Below, one piece after another: positions 44,132 to 52,484 of a stretch of 64,000 bases of DNA (its first letter is position 1; each line of letters starts with the position of its first letter). The notes below the pieces were generated by a model. It saw only the letters and a list, made by a program, of their open reading frames with translations. It made no database searches and had not been told where the DNA came from. The position numbers and the translations under genes were made by a program. Origin of the DNA: Rubrivivax sp. (GTDB lineage Bacteria > Pseudomonadota > Gammaproteobacteria > Burkholderiales > Burkholderiaceae_C); NCBI GenBank assembly GCA_027484825.1, contig JAIXSE010000016.1, positions 1 to 64,000 on the forward strand. The letters run 5' to 3'.

Positions 44132-44193
44132 CCGGCCAGACGGTTCCCGTCCCCCCATTCTTCCCCCATTTCCCTCCCCAAGAGCGTCCCGAC

Positions 44194-44823
44194 ATGCCCG
44201 TCATTGAAGTCAAACACCCCCTGGTCAAGCACAAGATCGGCCTGATGCGGGAGGCTGACATGTCCACCAAGAAGTTCCGCGAGCTGACCGGCGAGGTCGC
44301 CCGCCTGCTGGCCTACGAGGCCACCGCCGACTTCCCGCTGGAAAAGACCACCATCGACGGCTGGTGCGGCCCGGTGGAGGTGGACCAGATTGCCGGACGC
44401 AAGGTCACCGTGGTGCCCATCCTGCGGGCGGGCCTGGGCATGCTGGACGGCGTGCTGGACATGATGCCCAACGCCAAGGTGAGCGTGGTGGGCCTGGCGC
44501 GCGACCATGAGACGCTGCAGCCGGTGAACTACTTCGAGAAGTTCGTGGGCAAGCTGGAGTCGCGCACTGCGTTGATCGTGGACCCGATGCTGGCCACGGC
44601 CGGCTCCATGATCGCCACCGTTGACCTGCTCAAGAAGCGGGGCTGCCAGGACATCCGCGCCCTGGTGCTGGTGGCCGCGCCGGAAGGCGTGGCGGCGCTG
44701 ACCAAGGCTCATCCGGATGTGCGCTGCTGGACGGCCGCCATCGATTCGCATCTGAACGAACAGGGCTACATCATCCCGGGCCTGGGCGACGCGGGCGACA
44801 AGATCTTCGGCACCAAGGAGTGA
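44194..44823 (+). CDS. upp: Uracil phosphoribosyltransferase
   Basis: A 209-residue enzyme of pyrimidine salvage that converts uracil and PRPP to UMP. Family features: [20 protein letters not shown], the PRPP loop [14 protein letters not shown] and the uracil-binding end [16 protein letters not shown]. Length equals that of the E. coli enzyme (208). It is followed by a strong terminator at 44916-44941, so it ends its transcript. Confidence 0.97.
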   Translation: MPVIEVKHPLVKHKIGLMREADMSTKKFRELTGEVARLLAYEATADFPLEKTTIDGWCGPVEVDQIAGRKVTVVPILRAGLGMLDGVLDMMPNAKVSVVGLARDHETLQPVNYFEKFVGKLESRTALIVDPMLATAGSMIATVDLLKKRGCQDIRALVLVAAPEGVAALTKAHPDVRCWTAAIDSHLNEQGYIIPGLGDAGDKIFGTKE

Positions 44824-44915
44824 GGGGCGCTGTCGCATCGGCGCGTCATGCGCGGCGGTGCGGCGTAGTTCCAAGGAGCTGTCGCTAGTCCGAAAGGGCC
44901 ATGACGACAGCGTGC

Positions 44916-44941
44916 AAAGGCCTGCATCCGCAGGCCTTTTT
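44916..44941 (+). terminator. Rho-independent terminator after upp
   Basis: AAAGGCCTGC (44916-44925) and GCAGGCCTTT (44930-44939) form a perfect 10-bp stem with a four-base loop, ending in a run of five T. Confidence 0.93.
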
Positions 44942-44989
44942 GCTGTCTGGGCTTCCCCGTGGCGGTCGGCACGAGTAGGCTTTGACGTC

Positions 44990-45826
44990 ATGTCATCATT
45001 TCGTCACTTACTTCCGATAGCGCAGGTGCAGGCCGATGGGATGCTGCTGTCCTGGTGGCGCGGCTTGCGTGCCCTGGCCGTGTTGAACATTGCCCTGTGG
45101 CTGCTGGTGTTGAACTTCGGTCCGGTGCAGGGGCCGTATGCGCAGACGCATCTGGCCTTGTCCGGGGTGTATGTGCTGGTGTGTGCCTACCGCTCTATCT
45201 TTCCGCGGGTGGATCTGGAGCGGCTGGTGGTGGTGGACACGCGCCTGTCCAGCATCTTCCTGGGCCGCAGCGCGGCGACCGTGGCGGAGATCTGCTTTGC
45301 GCTGCAACTGGGGCTGTTCGTGCATCAGCTGGGCGGCCAGGCCGGGCTGCCGTGGGTGCAGAAGGCGGCTTGGTCCATTCCCATCTTCATGACGGTGGCG
45401 CAGGCCTTCTGCTGGCACAGCGTGCTGACGCTCAATCACATCACGCAGGCGGTGGAGTCCTCGCTGTGGGCGGCCGGCTTCTCCTGGATGGCGGCGCTGC
45501 TGGGAGTGATTGCCCTGGGCAGCAGCGGCTGGGTGCAGGGGCTGGCGGTGTTCGGCATGCTGGGGTCGGTGAGCTTCGTGACGTATGTGCTGCGGGTCGA
45601 TGTGCCGATGTACTGGCGGCGGTATCAAAACGGACGCGCGCAGGGCGTCACCTACATGCCGCTGCATCACGGGGCGCGCGACGCCTGGGAGCGACGGGTG
45701 CACAGCGGCAGCTGGGACGCCTGGAAAGCGGATGCGATGTGGCTGACGCCTTATTTCAGCTTTGGGGTGTGGATCAGCATTGCGATGGCGTGTGTGCCGG
45801 TGGGGACGTCACCGCACTCGCCCTGA
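44990..45826 (+). CDS. Integral membrane protein of unknown function
   Basis: A 278-residue protein starting at the ATG at 44990, after the upp terminator. Six or seven hydrophobic segments are visible (about residues 25-43, 50-68, 90-112, 120-145, 160-180, 185-205, 255-275). A conserved-looking cytoplasmic stretch VDVPMYWRRYQNGRAQGVTY and a C-terminal WERRVHSGSWDAWKADAMWL lie between the last segments. I do not recognise the family and no active-site pattern is evident. Confidence 0.75.
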   Translation: MSSFRHLLPIAQVQADGMLLSWWRGLRALAVLNIALWLLVLNFGPVQGPYAQTHLALSGVYVLVCAYRSIFPRVDLERLVVVDTRLSSIFLGRSAATVAEICFALQLGLFVHQLGGQAGLPWVQKAAWSIPIFMTVAQAFCWHSVLTLNHITQAVESSLWAAGFSWMAALLGVIALGSSGWVQGLAVFGMLGSVSFVTYVLRVDVPMYWRRYQNGRAQGVTYMPLHHGARDAWERRVHSGSWDAWKADAMWLTPYFSFGVWISIAMACVPVGTSPHSP

Positions 45827-45887
45827 GTGGCCAAGACACCCCTGAGGGGGAGCCGAGACGGGTGCAAGAGTCGCTACAGTCCCTGGC

Positions 45888-47093
45888 ATGGCTGCATGCT
45901 TGCGAAACCCCTCCTTGCGCTCTGTCGCGCCTCCCCTTGTTCTGACGAGGCTTCGTCTGCGGTCACCCGCGCCGTCGGGGCTGGTGCCCAGGCTGATGTC
46001 CGGACTGGTGGTCGGGCTGTTGTCCGGGTTCCTCGCACTGACCGCGTCAGAGGCCTTGGCCGCAGATCTTCCGGTCACCCAGGCAGGCACGTCCCCGGCA
46101 ACAGCCCCCTCCTGCGCGCACGGCGTCTGGACCGGGACCCTGGGCGGCATTCCTATTTCCATGGAATTGAAGGCTCGGGAGGAGGGCGCGCCGGTGGGCC
46201 GCTACTACTACCGCGCATCACCGACTGATCTGTTCCTGACGCAGGACGCCGTCACAGGCGAGTGGCAGGAGCAGGACGATCAGGGCAAGTCCACGGGACG
46301 TCTGCGTCTGTCCTGCGACGCACGCGGTCTCAAAGGTGAATGGCGCTCCGCGGACGGTGCCCGACGTCTACCTGTGGTGGGCAGTGCGGCTGCAGACGAT
46401 CAGTATCCGGCCGCCCGTCGTGCGGGCATCAAGCCGACCGCCAAAAAAAGCGGCAGCTTCCAGAAGCGTCGTTTCGAGCTTCTGACCTTTGCGCCGCAAG
46501 GGGGCGATACCGAAGGCCTGCGTCTGATCGGTACTGGCGTGGGCCTTGAAACGGTGAATGCCGCTTTGCGGGAAGCGGCCACCGATGCCGTGAGCGACCA
46601 CCTGGAATGCAAATCCACCGGCCGTCTGGAGCGCGGCCCGGAGGCTGGATATGACGCGGCCATTCGTCAGCAGGTGGAAGCCTGGAATGACGTCTATGTC
46701 GTGGTCCGCACCTACACCGAGGGCTACTGCGGCGGTGCGCATCCCTGGCACGACACCTTCACCACCACCTACACGCTGGAGACCGGTGACAAGGTGGACA
46801 CGGCGACCTGGCTCCAACCTCAATATCGCAAAGAGATTGGTGACACCTCTGCGCTGGGACGTCTGCTTCGCAAGACCTATCAGAAGGCCGATCTTGGCCC
46901 GGACTACAGCGACTGCAAGGACTCGATCAGCTGGAGCGCCGCATCCCTCCACGGACTGCCGGGACAGCTCGTGTTCCATACCTCCGCACCCTATGCACTG
47001 ACGCCCTGTGCTGAAGACTTGGCACTGCCCCTGCCGCAGGTGCAGCGCTTCCTGTCCCCGGAAGGCGTGCAGGCCATGAAAGCGTTCCGATGA
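45888..47093 (+). CDS. Exported DUF3298-like protein
   Basis: A 401-residue protein with an N-terminal export signal (AALA-type end near residue 58 in SGFLALTASEALAADLP); an ATG at 45996 would give a more standard signal peptide and may be the true start. The C-terminal half contains YCGGAHPWHDTFTTTYTLET followed by GDKVDTATWL, the pattern of the DUF3298 domain found in RsiV- and PdaC-like extracellular proteins. The N-terminal half (about 75-150) is a beta-rich region. Function unknown; likely periplasmic or secreted. Confidence 0.75.
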   Translation: MAACLRNPSLRSVAPPLVLTRLRLRSPAPSGLVPRLMSGLVVGLLSGFLALTASEALAADLPVTQAGTSPATAPSCAHGVWTGTLGGIPISMELKAREEGAPVGRYYYRASPTDLFLTQDAVTGEWQEQDDQGKSTGRLRLSCDARGLKGEWRSADGARRLPVVGSAAADDQYPAARRAGIKPTAKKSGSFQKRRFELLTFAPQGGDTEGLRLIGTGVGLETVNAALREAATDAVSDHLECKSTGRLERGPEAGYDAAIRQQVEAWNDVYVVVRTYTEGYCGGAHPWHDTFTTTYTLETGDKVDTATWLQPQYRKEIGDTSALGRLLRKTYQKADLGPDYSDCKDSISWSAASLHGLPGQLVFHTSAPYALTPCAEDLALPLPQVQRFLSPEGVQAMKAFR

Positions 47094-47196
47094 CCGGCTC
47101 AACGGTTGACCGTGCGCGTATGAGCGCCGTTGATCTCAAGCTCCCTGGCTCGAGCGCGCACTCGGGCGTCCCCTGCTTCTGCCACTGACTCCCGCC

Positions 47197-47826
47197 ATGT
47201 ACATCCCCGAGCCCTACGCCGAGACCCGCACCGAAGCCCTGCATCGCATCATCCAGGCGCAGCCCCTGGGCGTGCTGGTGACGCAAGGCGCGGACGGGCT
47301 GGATGCAAACCATATCCCCTTCCTGCTCGACACCACTCCGGAGGGCGGCACCGTGCTGCTGGCTCACGTCGCCCGTGCCAACCCGCTGTGGCAGACCGGC
47401 CCGGACGGCCAGGCGGTGATGGTGGTGTTTCGCAGCGTCAGCGGCTACATCTCACCGAACTGGTATCCAGGCAAGCAGGAGACACATCGCCGCGTGCCCA
47501 CCTGGAACTACGAAGCCGTGCATGCGCATGGGCGGATGTACGGACGCGAGGACGCGCGATTCCTGCGCGGCGTGCTGGCCCGCCTGACGCGTCACCACGA
47601 AGCCACCCAGCCTGTCCCATGGAAGATGGGCGATGCCCCCACCGACTACATCGACGAGCTGCTGCAGCACATCGTCGGCATCGAGATCCAGGTGAGTCGG
47701 CTCGACGGCAAGCGCAAGCTCAACCAGCACCACAGCCGGGCGGACCGGCAGGGCGCCATCGACGGCCTGATGGCCGCAGGCAACCCCATGCTGGCCCAGG
47801 CCATGCGGGACGCCGCGCCAGAATGA
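47197..47826 (+). CDS. PaiB-family FMN-binding protein
   Basis: A 209-residue protein matching the PaiB family (MYIPEPYAETRTEALHRIIQ; GLDANHIPFLLDT; SVSGYISPNWYPGK; VPTWNYEAVHAHG). PaiB proteins adopt a split-barrel FMN-binding fold and are annotated as negative transcriptional regulators after the Bacillus PaiB. There is no paiA-type acetyltransferase gene beside it. It is followed by a strong GC-rich hairpin. Confidence 0.88.
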   Translation: MYIPEPYAETRTEALHRIIQAQPLGVLVTQGADGLDANHIPFLLDTTPEGGTVLLAHVARANPLWQTGPDGQAVMVVFRSVSGYISPNWYPGKQETHRRVPTWNYEAVHAHGRMYGREDARFLRGVLARLTRHHEATQPVPWKMGDAPTDYIDELLQHIVGIEIQVSRLDGKRKLNQHHSRADRQGAIDGLMAAGNPMLAQAMRDAAPE

Positions 47827-47828
47827 CA

Positions 47829-47855
47829 AAGGCCCCGCCGGGGCGGGGCCTTGTT
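47829..47855. terminator. GC-rich hairpin between convergent paiB-like and chemoreceptor genes
   Basis: AAGGCCCCG (47829-47837) and CGGGGCCTT (47844-47852) pair perfectly, followed by GTTT on the plus strand and by TTTG on the minus strand. It lies right after the paiB-like stop and 90 bases from the chemoreceptor stop, so it may serve both directions, mainly the plus strand. Confidence 0.65.
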
Positions 47856-47944
47856 TGCGGGCCGGGGAGACGCGGGGAGACAGGCTCTCGAAGGCGCCGG
47901 CCCGGAGGTGCGCATCGGCAGCGTCAACCGCCGACAGCCCGTCC

Positions 47945-49486
47945 TCAATTCAGCTTGAAGCTCGACACCGCCTGCACCAGCTGTGCCGACTGGTCGCGCA
48001 GGCTTTCCGCGGCTGCGGCGGACTGTTCCACCAGCGCGGCATTCTGCTGCGTCATCTGATCCAGCTGCGACACCGCCTGGCCGATCTCGCCCAGCGTCAG
48101 CGCCTGCGACGCGCTGGACGAGGAGATCTCGCCGATGATGCGCGTCACGCGCTGCACGCTGGCCACCACGTCGCGCATGGTGTTGCCGGTCTCGCCGACC
48201 AGCCGGCTGCCGCCGTCCACCCGCTCCACCGAGGCGGAGATGAGCGTCTTGATCTCCTTGGCCGCTTCGGCACTGCGCTGCGCCAGCGAACGCACTTCGC
48301 CCGCCACCACCGCAAAACCGCGACCCTGCTCGCCAGCCCGGGCCGCTTCCACGGCCGCATTCAGCGCCAGGATGTTGGTCTGGAAGGCGATGCCATCGAT
48401 CACGCCGATGATGTCCGCAATCTTGTTGGACGACTGCTGGATGTCGTTCATGGTGCTGATCACCTGATCCACCATTGCGCCGCCGCGGCCGGCCACGTCC
48501 GACGCAGTCTTGGCCAGGCTGTCGGCTTCACGAGCCGCCTCGGCATTGAGCTTCACGCCTTCACTCAGCTGGGCCATGGCCGCGCCGGTCTCTTCCAGAC
48601 TGCTGGCCGCCTGCTCCGTCCGGTTGGACAGGTCGGCATTGCCGGTGGCGATTTCGGTCGAGGCATGGCGCACCTGGTCCGCCGCCGAGCGCACGCCAGC
48701 AATGGTCGCCGCCAGGCGCTCCTGCATCTCCAGCAGCGAGCGGTTGAGCTGCGCCATTTCGTCGCTGCCATTCACCTCGCGGGTCTGACGCAGGTCACCG
48801 TCGGCAATCGCCTGGCTCAGGCTCTGTGCTTCGCTCAGCGGCTCGGTGACCGAGCGGGTGATGACCAGCGCGATCATCACGCCCAGCACGCTGGCCACCA
48901 CCATCAGCGTGATGACCAGGTTGCGGGTGGACTGTGCTTCCTCCTGCGCTTCCACACGAGCCGCCTGCAGCAGCTTGCGGGTGTGCTCGGCAAAGACGTC
49001 GATGCTCTCCAGATAGGCATTCATCGCCGGGATCAGCTTCGTGGCCGCGCCAGCCTTGATGTCGTTACCGGCCGCCTTCTCCTTGACCAGCGCCTCGCGA
49101 GCGTCCTGGTAGGCCTTGCGGGCCTCGCCGATCTTGTCGATCAGCCGGGCCGCTTCCGGCTCCTTGATGTTCTCGTCGAGTTCCTTCTGCACCGCGTCAA
49201 TGCGGGCCGACAGTTCCTTGGAGCGCGCGGTGAAGGCCTTCACGAAGGCCTCATCGTCCATCACCATCTGCACGATGCGGCGCTGGATGTTGCCCTCGGT
49301 CATGCCGGCCCACTGGCGCGACAGCTCCAGCGTGCGCATGTCCACTTCCACCAGCCGTTCGATGCGCTGGTGCAGCATCGACACGCGCACCACACCCACG
49401 GTGGAGGCCACCGCCATCAAGACGATGACCAGCGCAAAACCAGCCAGTACCCGGCTGCGTAGCCGCCATGCATTGAGCTTCAGCAT
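47945..49486 (-). CDS. Methyl-accepting chemotaxis protein (4HB-type receptor)
   Basis: A 513-residue Tsr/Tar-class receptor: first membrane helix at about residues 11-31, a four-helix-bundle periplasmic sensor (about 35-190), second membrane helix at about 192-212, HAMP (about 213-265), and a signalling domain with the conserved hairpin [20 protein letters not shown]. The C-terminus (SFKLN) has no NWETF tether for CheR/CheB. RBS AAGGA precedes the start. It lies about 9 kb from the flagellar locus and is not evidence that this flagellum is under chemotactic control. Confidence 0.95.
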   Translation of the reverse strand: MLKLNAWRLRSRVLAGFALVIVLMAVASTVGVVRVSMLHQRIERLVEVDMRTLELSRQWAGMTEGNIQRRIVQMVMDDEAFVKAFTARSKELSARIDAVQKELDENIKEPEAARLIDKIGEARKAYQDAREALVKEKAAGNDIKAGAATKLIPAMNAYLESIDVFAEHTRKLLQAARVEAQEEAQSTRNLVITLMVVASVLGVMIALVITRSVTEPLSEAQSLSQAIADGDLRQTREVNGSDEMAQLNRSLLEMQERLAATIAGVRSAADQVRHASTEIATGNADLSNRTEQAASSLEETGAAMAQLSEGVKLNAEAAREADSLAKTASDVAGRGGAMVDQVISTMNDIQQSSNKIADIIGVIDGIAFQTNILALNAAVEAARAGEQGRGFAVVAGEVRSLAQRSAEAAKEIKTLISASVERVDGGSRLVGETGNTMRDVVASVQRVTRIIGEISSSSASQALTLGEIGQAVSQLDQMTQQNAALVEQSAAAAESLRDQSAQLVQAVSSFKLN

Positions 49487-49645
49487 TCTTCTTCCTTGTA
49501 GTCAGGACCCGGGGGAGGTCCACGGTCTCTTCCGCGATCCTCACTCTTTCGGGGGAAACACGGAAGGGGCTGACGCTGACGCTCTGTGAATTGCGACGCG
49601 CAAGGGGAAGGCTGTCACGCGAGCGTCACGCCGGGTGTGTCATTT

Positions 49646-50029
49646 TCACGTCGATATACGAACATCGTCATCCCGGTCCGTCGCCATCGGGTCTGGCGGG
49701 CGGGGCGCATGGAGCACAGCGGGGCGAGGAGCGTTGACGATTGGGGTGGCGGCGGGGGCTTGCAGCGTGATATTGCATCGCGGCTGAGCCACGCAGGGGA
49801 GGATCCATCCGTCCTGCTTTTCTTCCAGGGACAGGCCGGGCCACTCAATCCGGTAGTGGACCTCACCGGCCTGCATCTGAGTCATGCAGGCTCGGCAGGT
49901 GCCATTGCGGCAGGAGTGGGGCAGGCGGATGCCGGCGGCCAGGCCAGCCAGCAGCAGGGTCTGGTCCGGGGCCGCATCAAAGGTCCAGCCTTGCGGCAGC
50001 ACCGTCACGCGGAAGGGGGTGTCGTCCAT
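49646..50029 (-). CDS. Plant-type 2Fe-2S ferredoxin domain protein
   Basis: A 127-residue protein whose first 90 residues form a 2Fe-2S ferredoxin fold: SCRNGTCRAC gives three cluster cysteines (C-x4-C-x2-C) and ILPCVAQP the fourth. The last 35 residues are a Pro/Arg/Asp-rich tail without a recognised domain. It probably passes electrons to an oxygenase or reductase encoded elsewhere. Its start is only 17 bases from the start of the divergent YgjP-like gene. Confidence 0.85.
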   Translation of the reverse strand: MDDTPFRVTVLPQGWTFDAAPDQTLLLAGLAAGIRLPHSCRNGTCRACMTQMQAGEVHYRIEWPGLSLEEKQDGWILPCVAQPRCNITLQAPAATPIVNAPRPAVLHAPRPPDPMATDRDDDVRIST

Positions 50030-50046
50030 GTCGATATCATGCCCGC

Positions 50047-50649
50047 ATGACGATGAAGTATCTGCAGGGCTATCCGCCGGCCCTGGTGGCGCAGGCCCGG
50101 GCGCTGCTGGACAGCGGCGAACTGGCCCCCCTGCTGGCCCGCAAATACCCCGCGCCGCATGAGGTGCGCAGCGACAAGGCGCTGTTCGACTACACCCAGG
50201 CCTTGAAGCAGCGCTATTTGCGCAATGCGGACCCGCTGTCGCGCGTCTGTTATGACGCCAAGCTCAAGGTCGTTCAGCATGCCCTGGGCACCCACACCCG
50301 GGCCACCACCAAGCAGGGGTTGCGGCTCAAGGTGCGTCGGGAGATCCGCGTCGCCACGCTCTTCAAGGAAGCGCCGGCGGACTTCCTGAAGATGATCGTG
50401 GTGCATGAACTGGCCCACCTCAAGCACCCCGACCACGACAAGTCGTTCTATCAGCTGTGCCACCACATGGCGCCCGATTACGGCCAGCTGGAATTTGACC
50501 TGCGGCTGTGGCTGAGCTGTGTGGATCAGGCCAATGCCGCATCCGCCGCATCCGACACATCCTCCGCCGCCGCCGCCGCCGCCGCCCGCGTGGGCGACGC
50601 GTCTGAAGCGTCCATCACGCCACCGGCGTCAGGTCAAACGACTCCGTGA
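50047..50649 (+). CDS. YgjP-like metallopeptidase-domain protein
   Basis: A 200-residue protein with the zinc motif HELAHLKHPDHDKSFY (about residues 119-134), as in the YgjP/UPF0758-style M48-related metallopeptidase domain. An alternative ATG lies at 50053. The last 40 residues are a low-complexity Ala/Ser tail absent from the family core. Its 3' end overlaps the converging gene at 50615 by 35 bases. Biological role unknown; cytoplasmic, no signal peptide. Confidence 0.82.
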   Translation: MTMKYLQGYPPALVAQARALLDSGELAPLLARKYPAPHEVRSDKALFDYTQALKQRYLRNADPLSRVCYDAKLKVVQHALGTHTRATTKQGLRLKVRREIRVATLFKEAPADFLKMIVVHELAHLKHPDHDKSFYQLCHHMAPDYGQLEFDLRLWLSCVDQANAASAASDTSSAAAAAAARVGDASEASITPPASGQTTP

Positions 50650-52285
50650 GCCCGGCGCTGGCCCGACTGGCGATCAGCGGCGATGCGCCTGCGGCGTCTG
50701 TCGTCACATAGCGCTGGTTGGCCAGCGACAACAGCGCCACCGATCCATCGGCATTGCGCACCAACTGGAAACTCTCCCACGGGCCGATGGCATCGCGGTT
50801 GGCCACGAGCGGTGCGCTGCCGCTGTTCTCGGCACAGACCAGCCGGTTGTTGGCCAGCGAGCGCAGCGCCAGCCGGCCATTGCCGGCATCCAGCAGCTGG
50901 AAGCGCTCCCAGCCACCCACGGCATTGCGATTGGCGATCAGCGGCGACGCGCCCGCGTTCTCCGCCGTCACATAGAAGCCGCTGGCGCGTGAGCGCAGGG
51001 CCACCACCAGCGTGGGCACCGGGTTGGCACCGCCCGGCACTGGTGGCGTCGGACGCAGCGGGGTCAGGGGCAATTGGCCTTTGAGCATGCGTCCACCGTC
51101 GGCCGTCAGGCGCAGGTAGTAGTCCGCGCTGCAGGCCACGCCGTCCTCGTCCAGTGCCCGCATGCCGGCATTGGTGGGCAGGAAGGCAGCACTCTCGGCC
51201 GTTTTGGCGATCTGGTTGCCCTCGTTGTATTCGTCGAACATCGAGATGTAGAGGCCCTGCGCGCCGACCCGCACCAGGTTGTAGAACTGCCGCCACATGA
51301 AGTCGCCATGGGCCCGCTGGCCGGCATTGAGGTCGCCGGGCAGCACGCAGGGCTGGTAATCGATGCCGCGGGCATTGCAGTCTGCCTGGTCGGCGAGCTG
51401 GACGTTCTGATAGAACCAGTCGGCCCCGGCCGCGTCCCCGATGCGGCCCACCATCCAGGGCGACAGCATGTGAAAGGCGTGGTAGACCTCCAGGTAGCCG
51501 GCGCGAGAGTCGTTCTTGCCTTCCCGCCAGTAGGTGGGCACGCCGCCCATCACATAGCAGCCCTGGGCCTTGAACCACTGGATGACATCCAGGCAGGCGG
51601 CCGCCGACCAGGGATGGTTGTTGTCATTGAACCCGAACCCCCAGATGCCAACCACCGGCTGACCGTTCTGCCGCGCATAGGCGCCGGAGGCCGTGAGCGC
51701 GGCCATCTTGTTCAGCCAGTCGGCCTTGATCTCCGACTGCATCGACGACCAGCCGCTGACGTCATACATGATGTAGAACTTGCGGCCATAGGTCTCGGCG
51801 GACTGGCGCACCTTCAGCGCCATGGCGTCCCGCGTGGCGCCTTCGCCGCCATTCGGATTGAAGCGCTGCAGCGCCACCGTGTCACAGCCGTTTTGCTGCA
51901 TCCAGCGGAAATGCAGGTCCACGGTCGAGCTGTCGTAGGACGAGAACAGCGTGGCGGGTGATCCGTTGCCCAGGCGCGCAAAGCCGGTGGGGTAGGCGGC
52001 GGTGTACTCGCGCATGTCGGGCCAACTGATGATGGCGCGGTTGGTGGGCGAGGGCGTCTTGCTCCAGTCCTGCGCCCAGTGCCACCAGGCCTGGATGGGG
52101 GCGCCGTCGCCCGGGCAGGCGAACCAGCCCTGGTAGCCGACGGTGATCTTGCCGACGACATCGCCGACGGCACTGGCGACGCGGCGGCGGGCTGCATGCG
52201 CCTCATGGGCTGCTGGCAGCGTCAGGGTGGTGGCGGCGACGCTGGCGGCGGCGGTGCCCAGGAACTGGCGACGTGAGACAGTCAT
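50615..52285 (-). CDS. Exported GH99-like (endo-mannosidase type) protein with fascin-like repeats
   Basis: A 556-residue protein. The start at 52285 places a Tat-type signal (SRRQFLGTAAASV) at the N-terminus; the frame upstream is His/Ala-rich repeat sequence and is excluded. Residues about 45-400 resemble the GH71/GH99-like glycoside hydrolase fold (ITVGYQGWFACPGDGAPIQA, then FRWMQQNGCDTVALQRFN and SMFDEYNEGNQI). Residues about 422-556 comprise three fascin/beta-trefoil-like repeats, each with FYVTAENAGASPLIANRN-like lines. Probably periplasmic or secreted glycan-active enzyme; catalytic residues not verified. Confidence 0.8.
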   Translation of the reverse strand: MTVSRRQFLGTAAASVAATTLTLPAAHEAHAARRRVASAVGDVVGKITVGYQGWFACPGDGAPIQAWWHWAQDWSKTPSPTNRAIISWPDMREYTAAYPTGFARLGNGSPATLFSSYDSSTVDLHFRWMQQNGCDTVALQRFNPNGGEGATRDAMALKVRQSAETYGRKFYIMYDVSGWSSMQSEIKADWLNKMAALTASGAYARQNGQPVVGIWGFGFNDNNHPWSAAACLDVIQWFKAQGCYVMGGVPTYWREGKNDSRAGYLEVYHAFHMLSPWMVGRIGDAAGADWFYQNVQLADQADCNARGIDYQPCVLPGDLNAGQRAHGDFMWRQFYNLVRVGAQGLYISMFDEYNEGNQIAKTAESAAFLPTNAGMRALDEDGVACSADYYLRLTADGGRMLKGQLPLTPLRPTPPVPGGANPVPTLVVALRSRASGFYVTAENAGASPLIANRNAVGGWERFQLLDAGNGRLALRSLANNRLVCAENSGSAPLVANRDAIGPWESFQLVRNADGSVALLSLANQRYVTTDAAGASPLIASRASAGLTESFDLTPVA

Positions 52286-52400
52286 ACAAGACTCCAGACA
52301 AACAGTGTGACGAAGCGAGCCGTGCAATGCGGGGCGGCATAGGGCGACGCAGGGCGAGGCGGAACAGGGCATCGCGACGCGGGGATCGCGATGCAATGCC

Positions 52401-52475
52401 GAGTGACGCCGCGCCGGCTGATGCAGCGCGGTGTGATGCGGCGCCGTGTGATGCAGCGCCGAGTGATGCAACGCC
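52401..52475. repeat. 15-bp imperfect tandem repeat, five units
   Basis: Five successive 15-base units of the form GTGTGATGCAGCGCC run from 52401 to 52475 (for example 52431-52445, 52446-52460 and 52461-52475), each differing at one to five positions. They fill most of the space upstream of the GH99-like gene and are responsible for a His-rich frame that mimics an N-terminal extension. No spacers, so not a CRISPR. Confidence 0.85.
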
Positions 52476-52484
52476 GCGCGGCGT

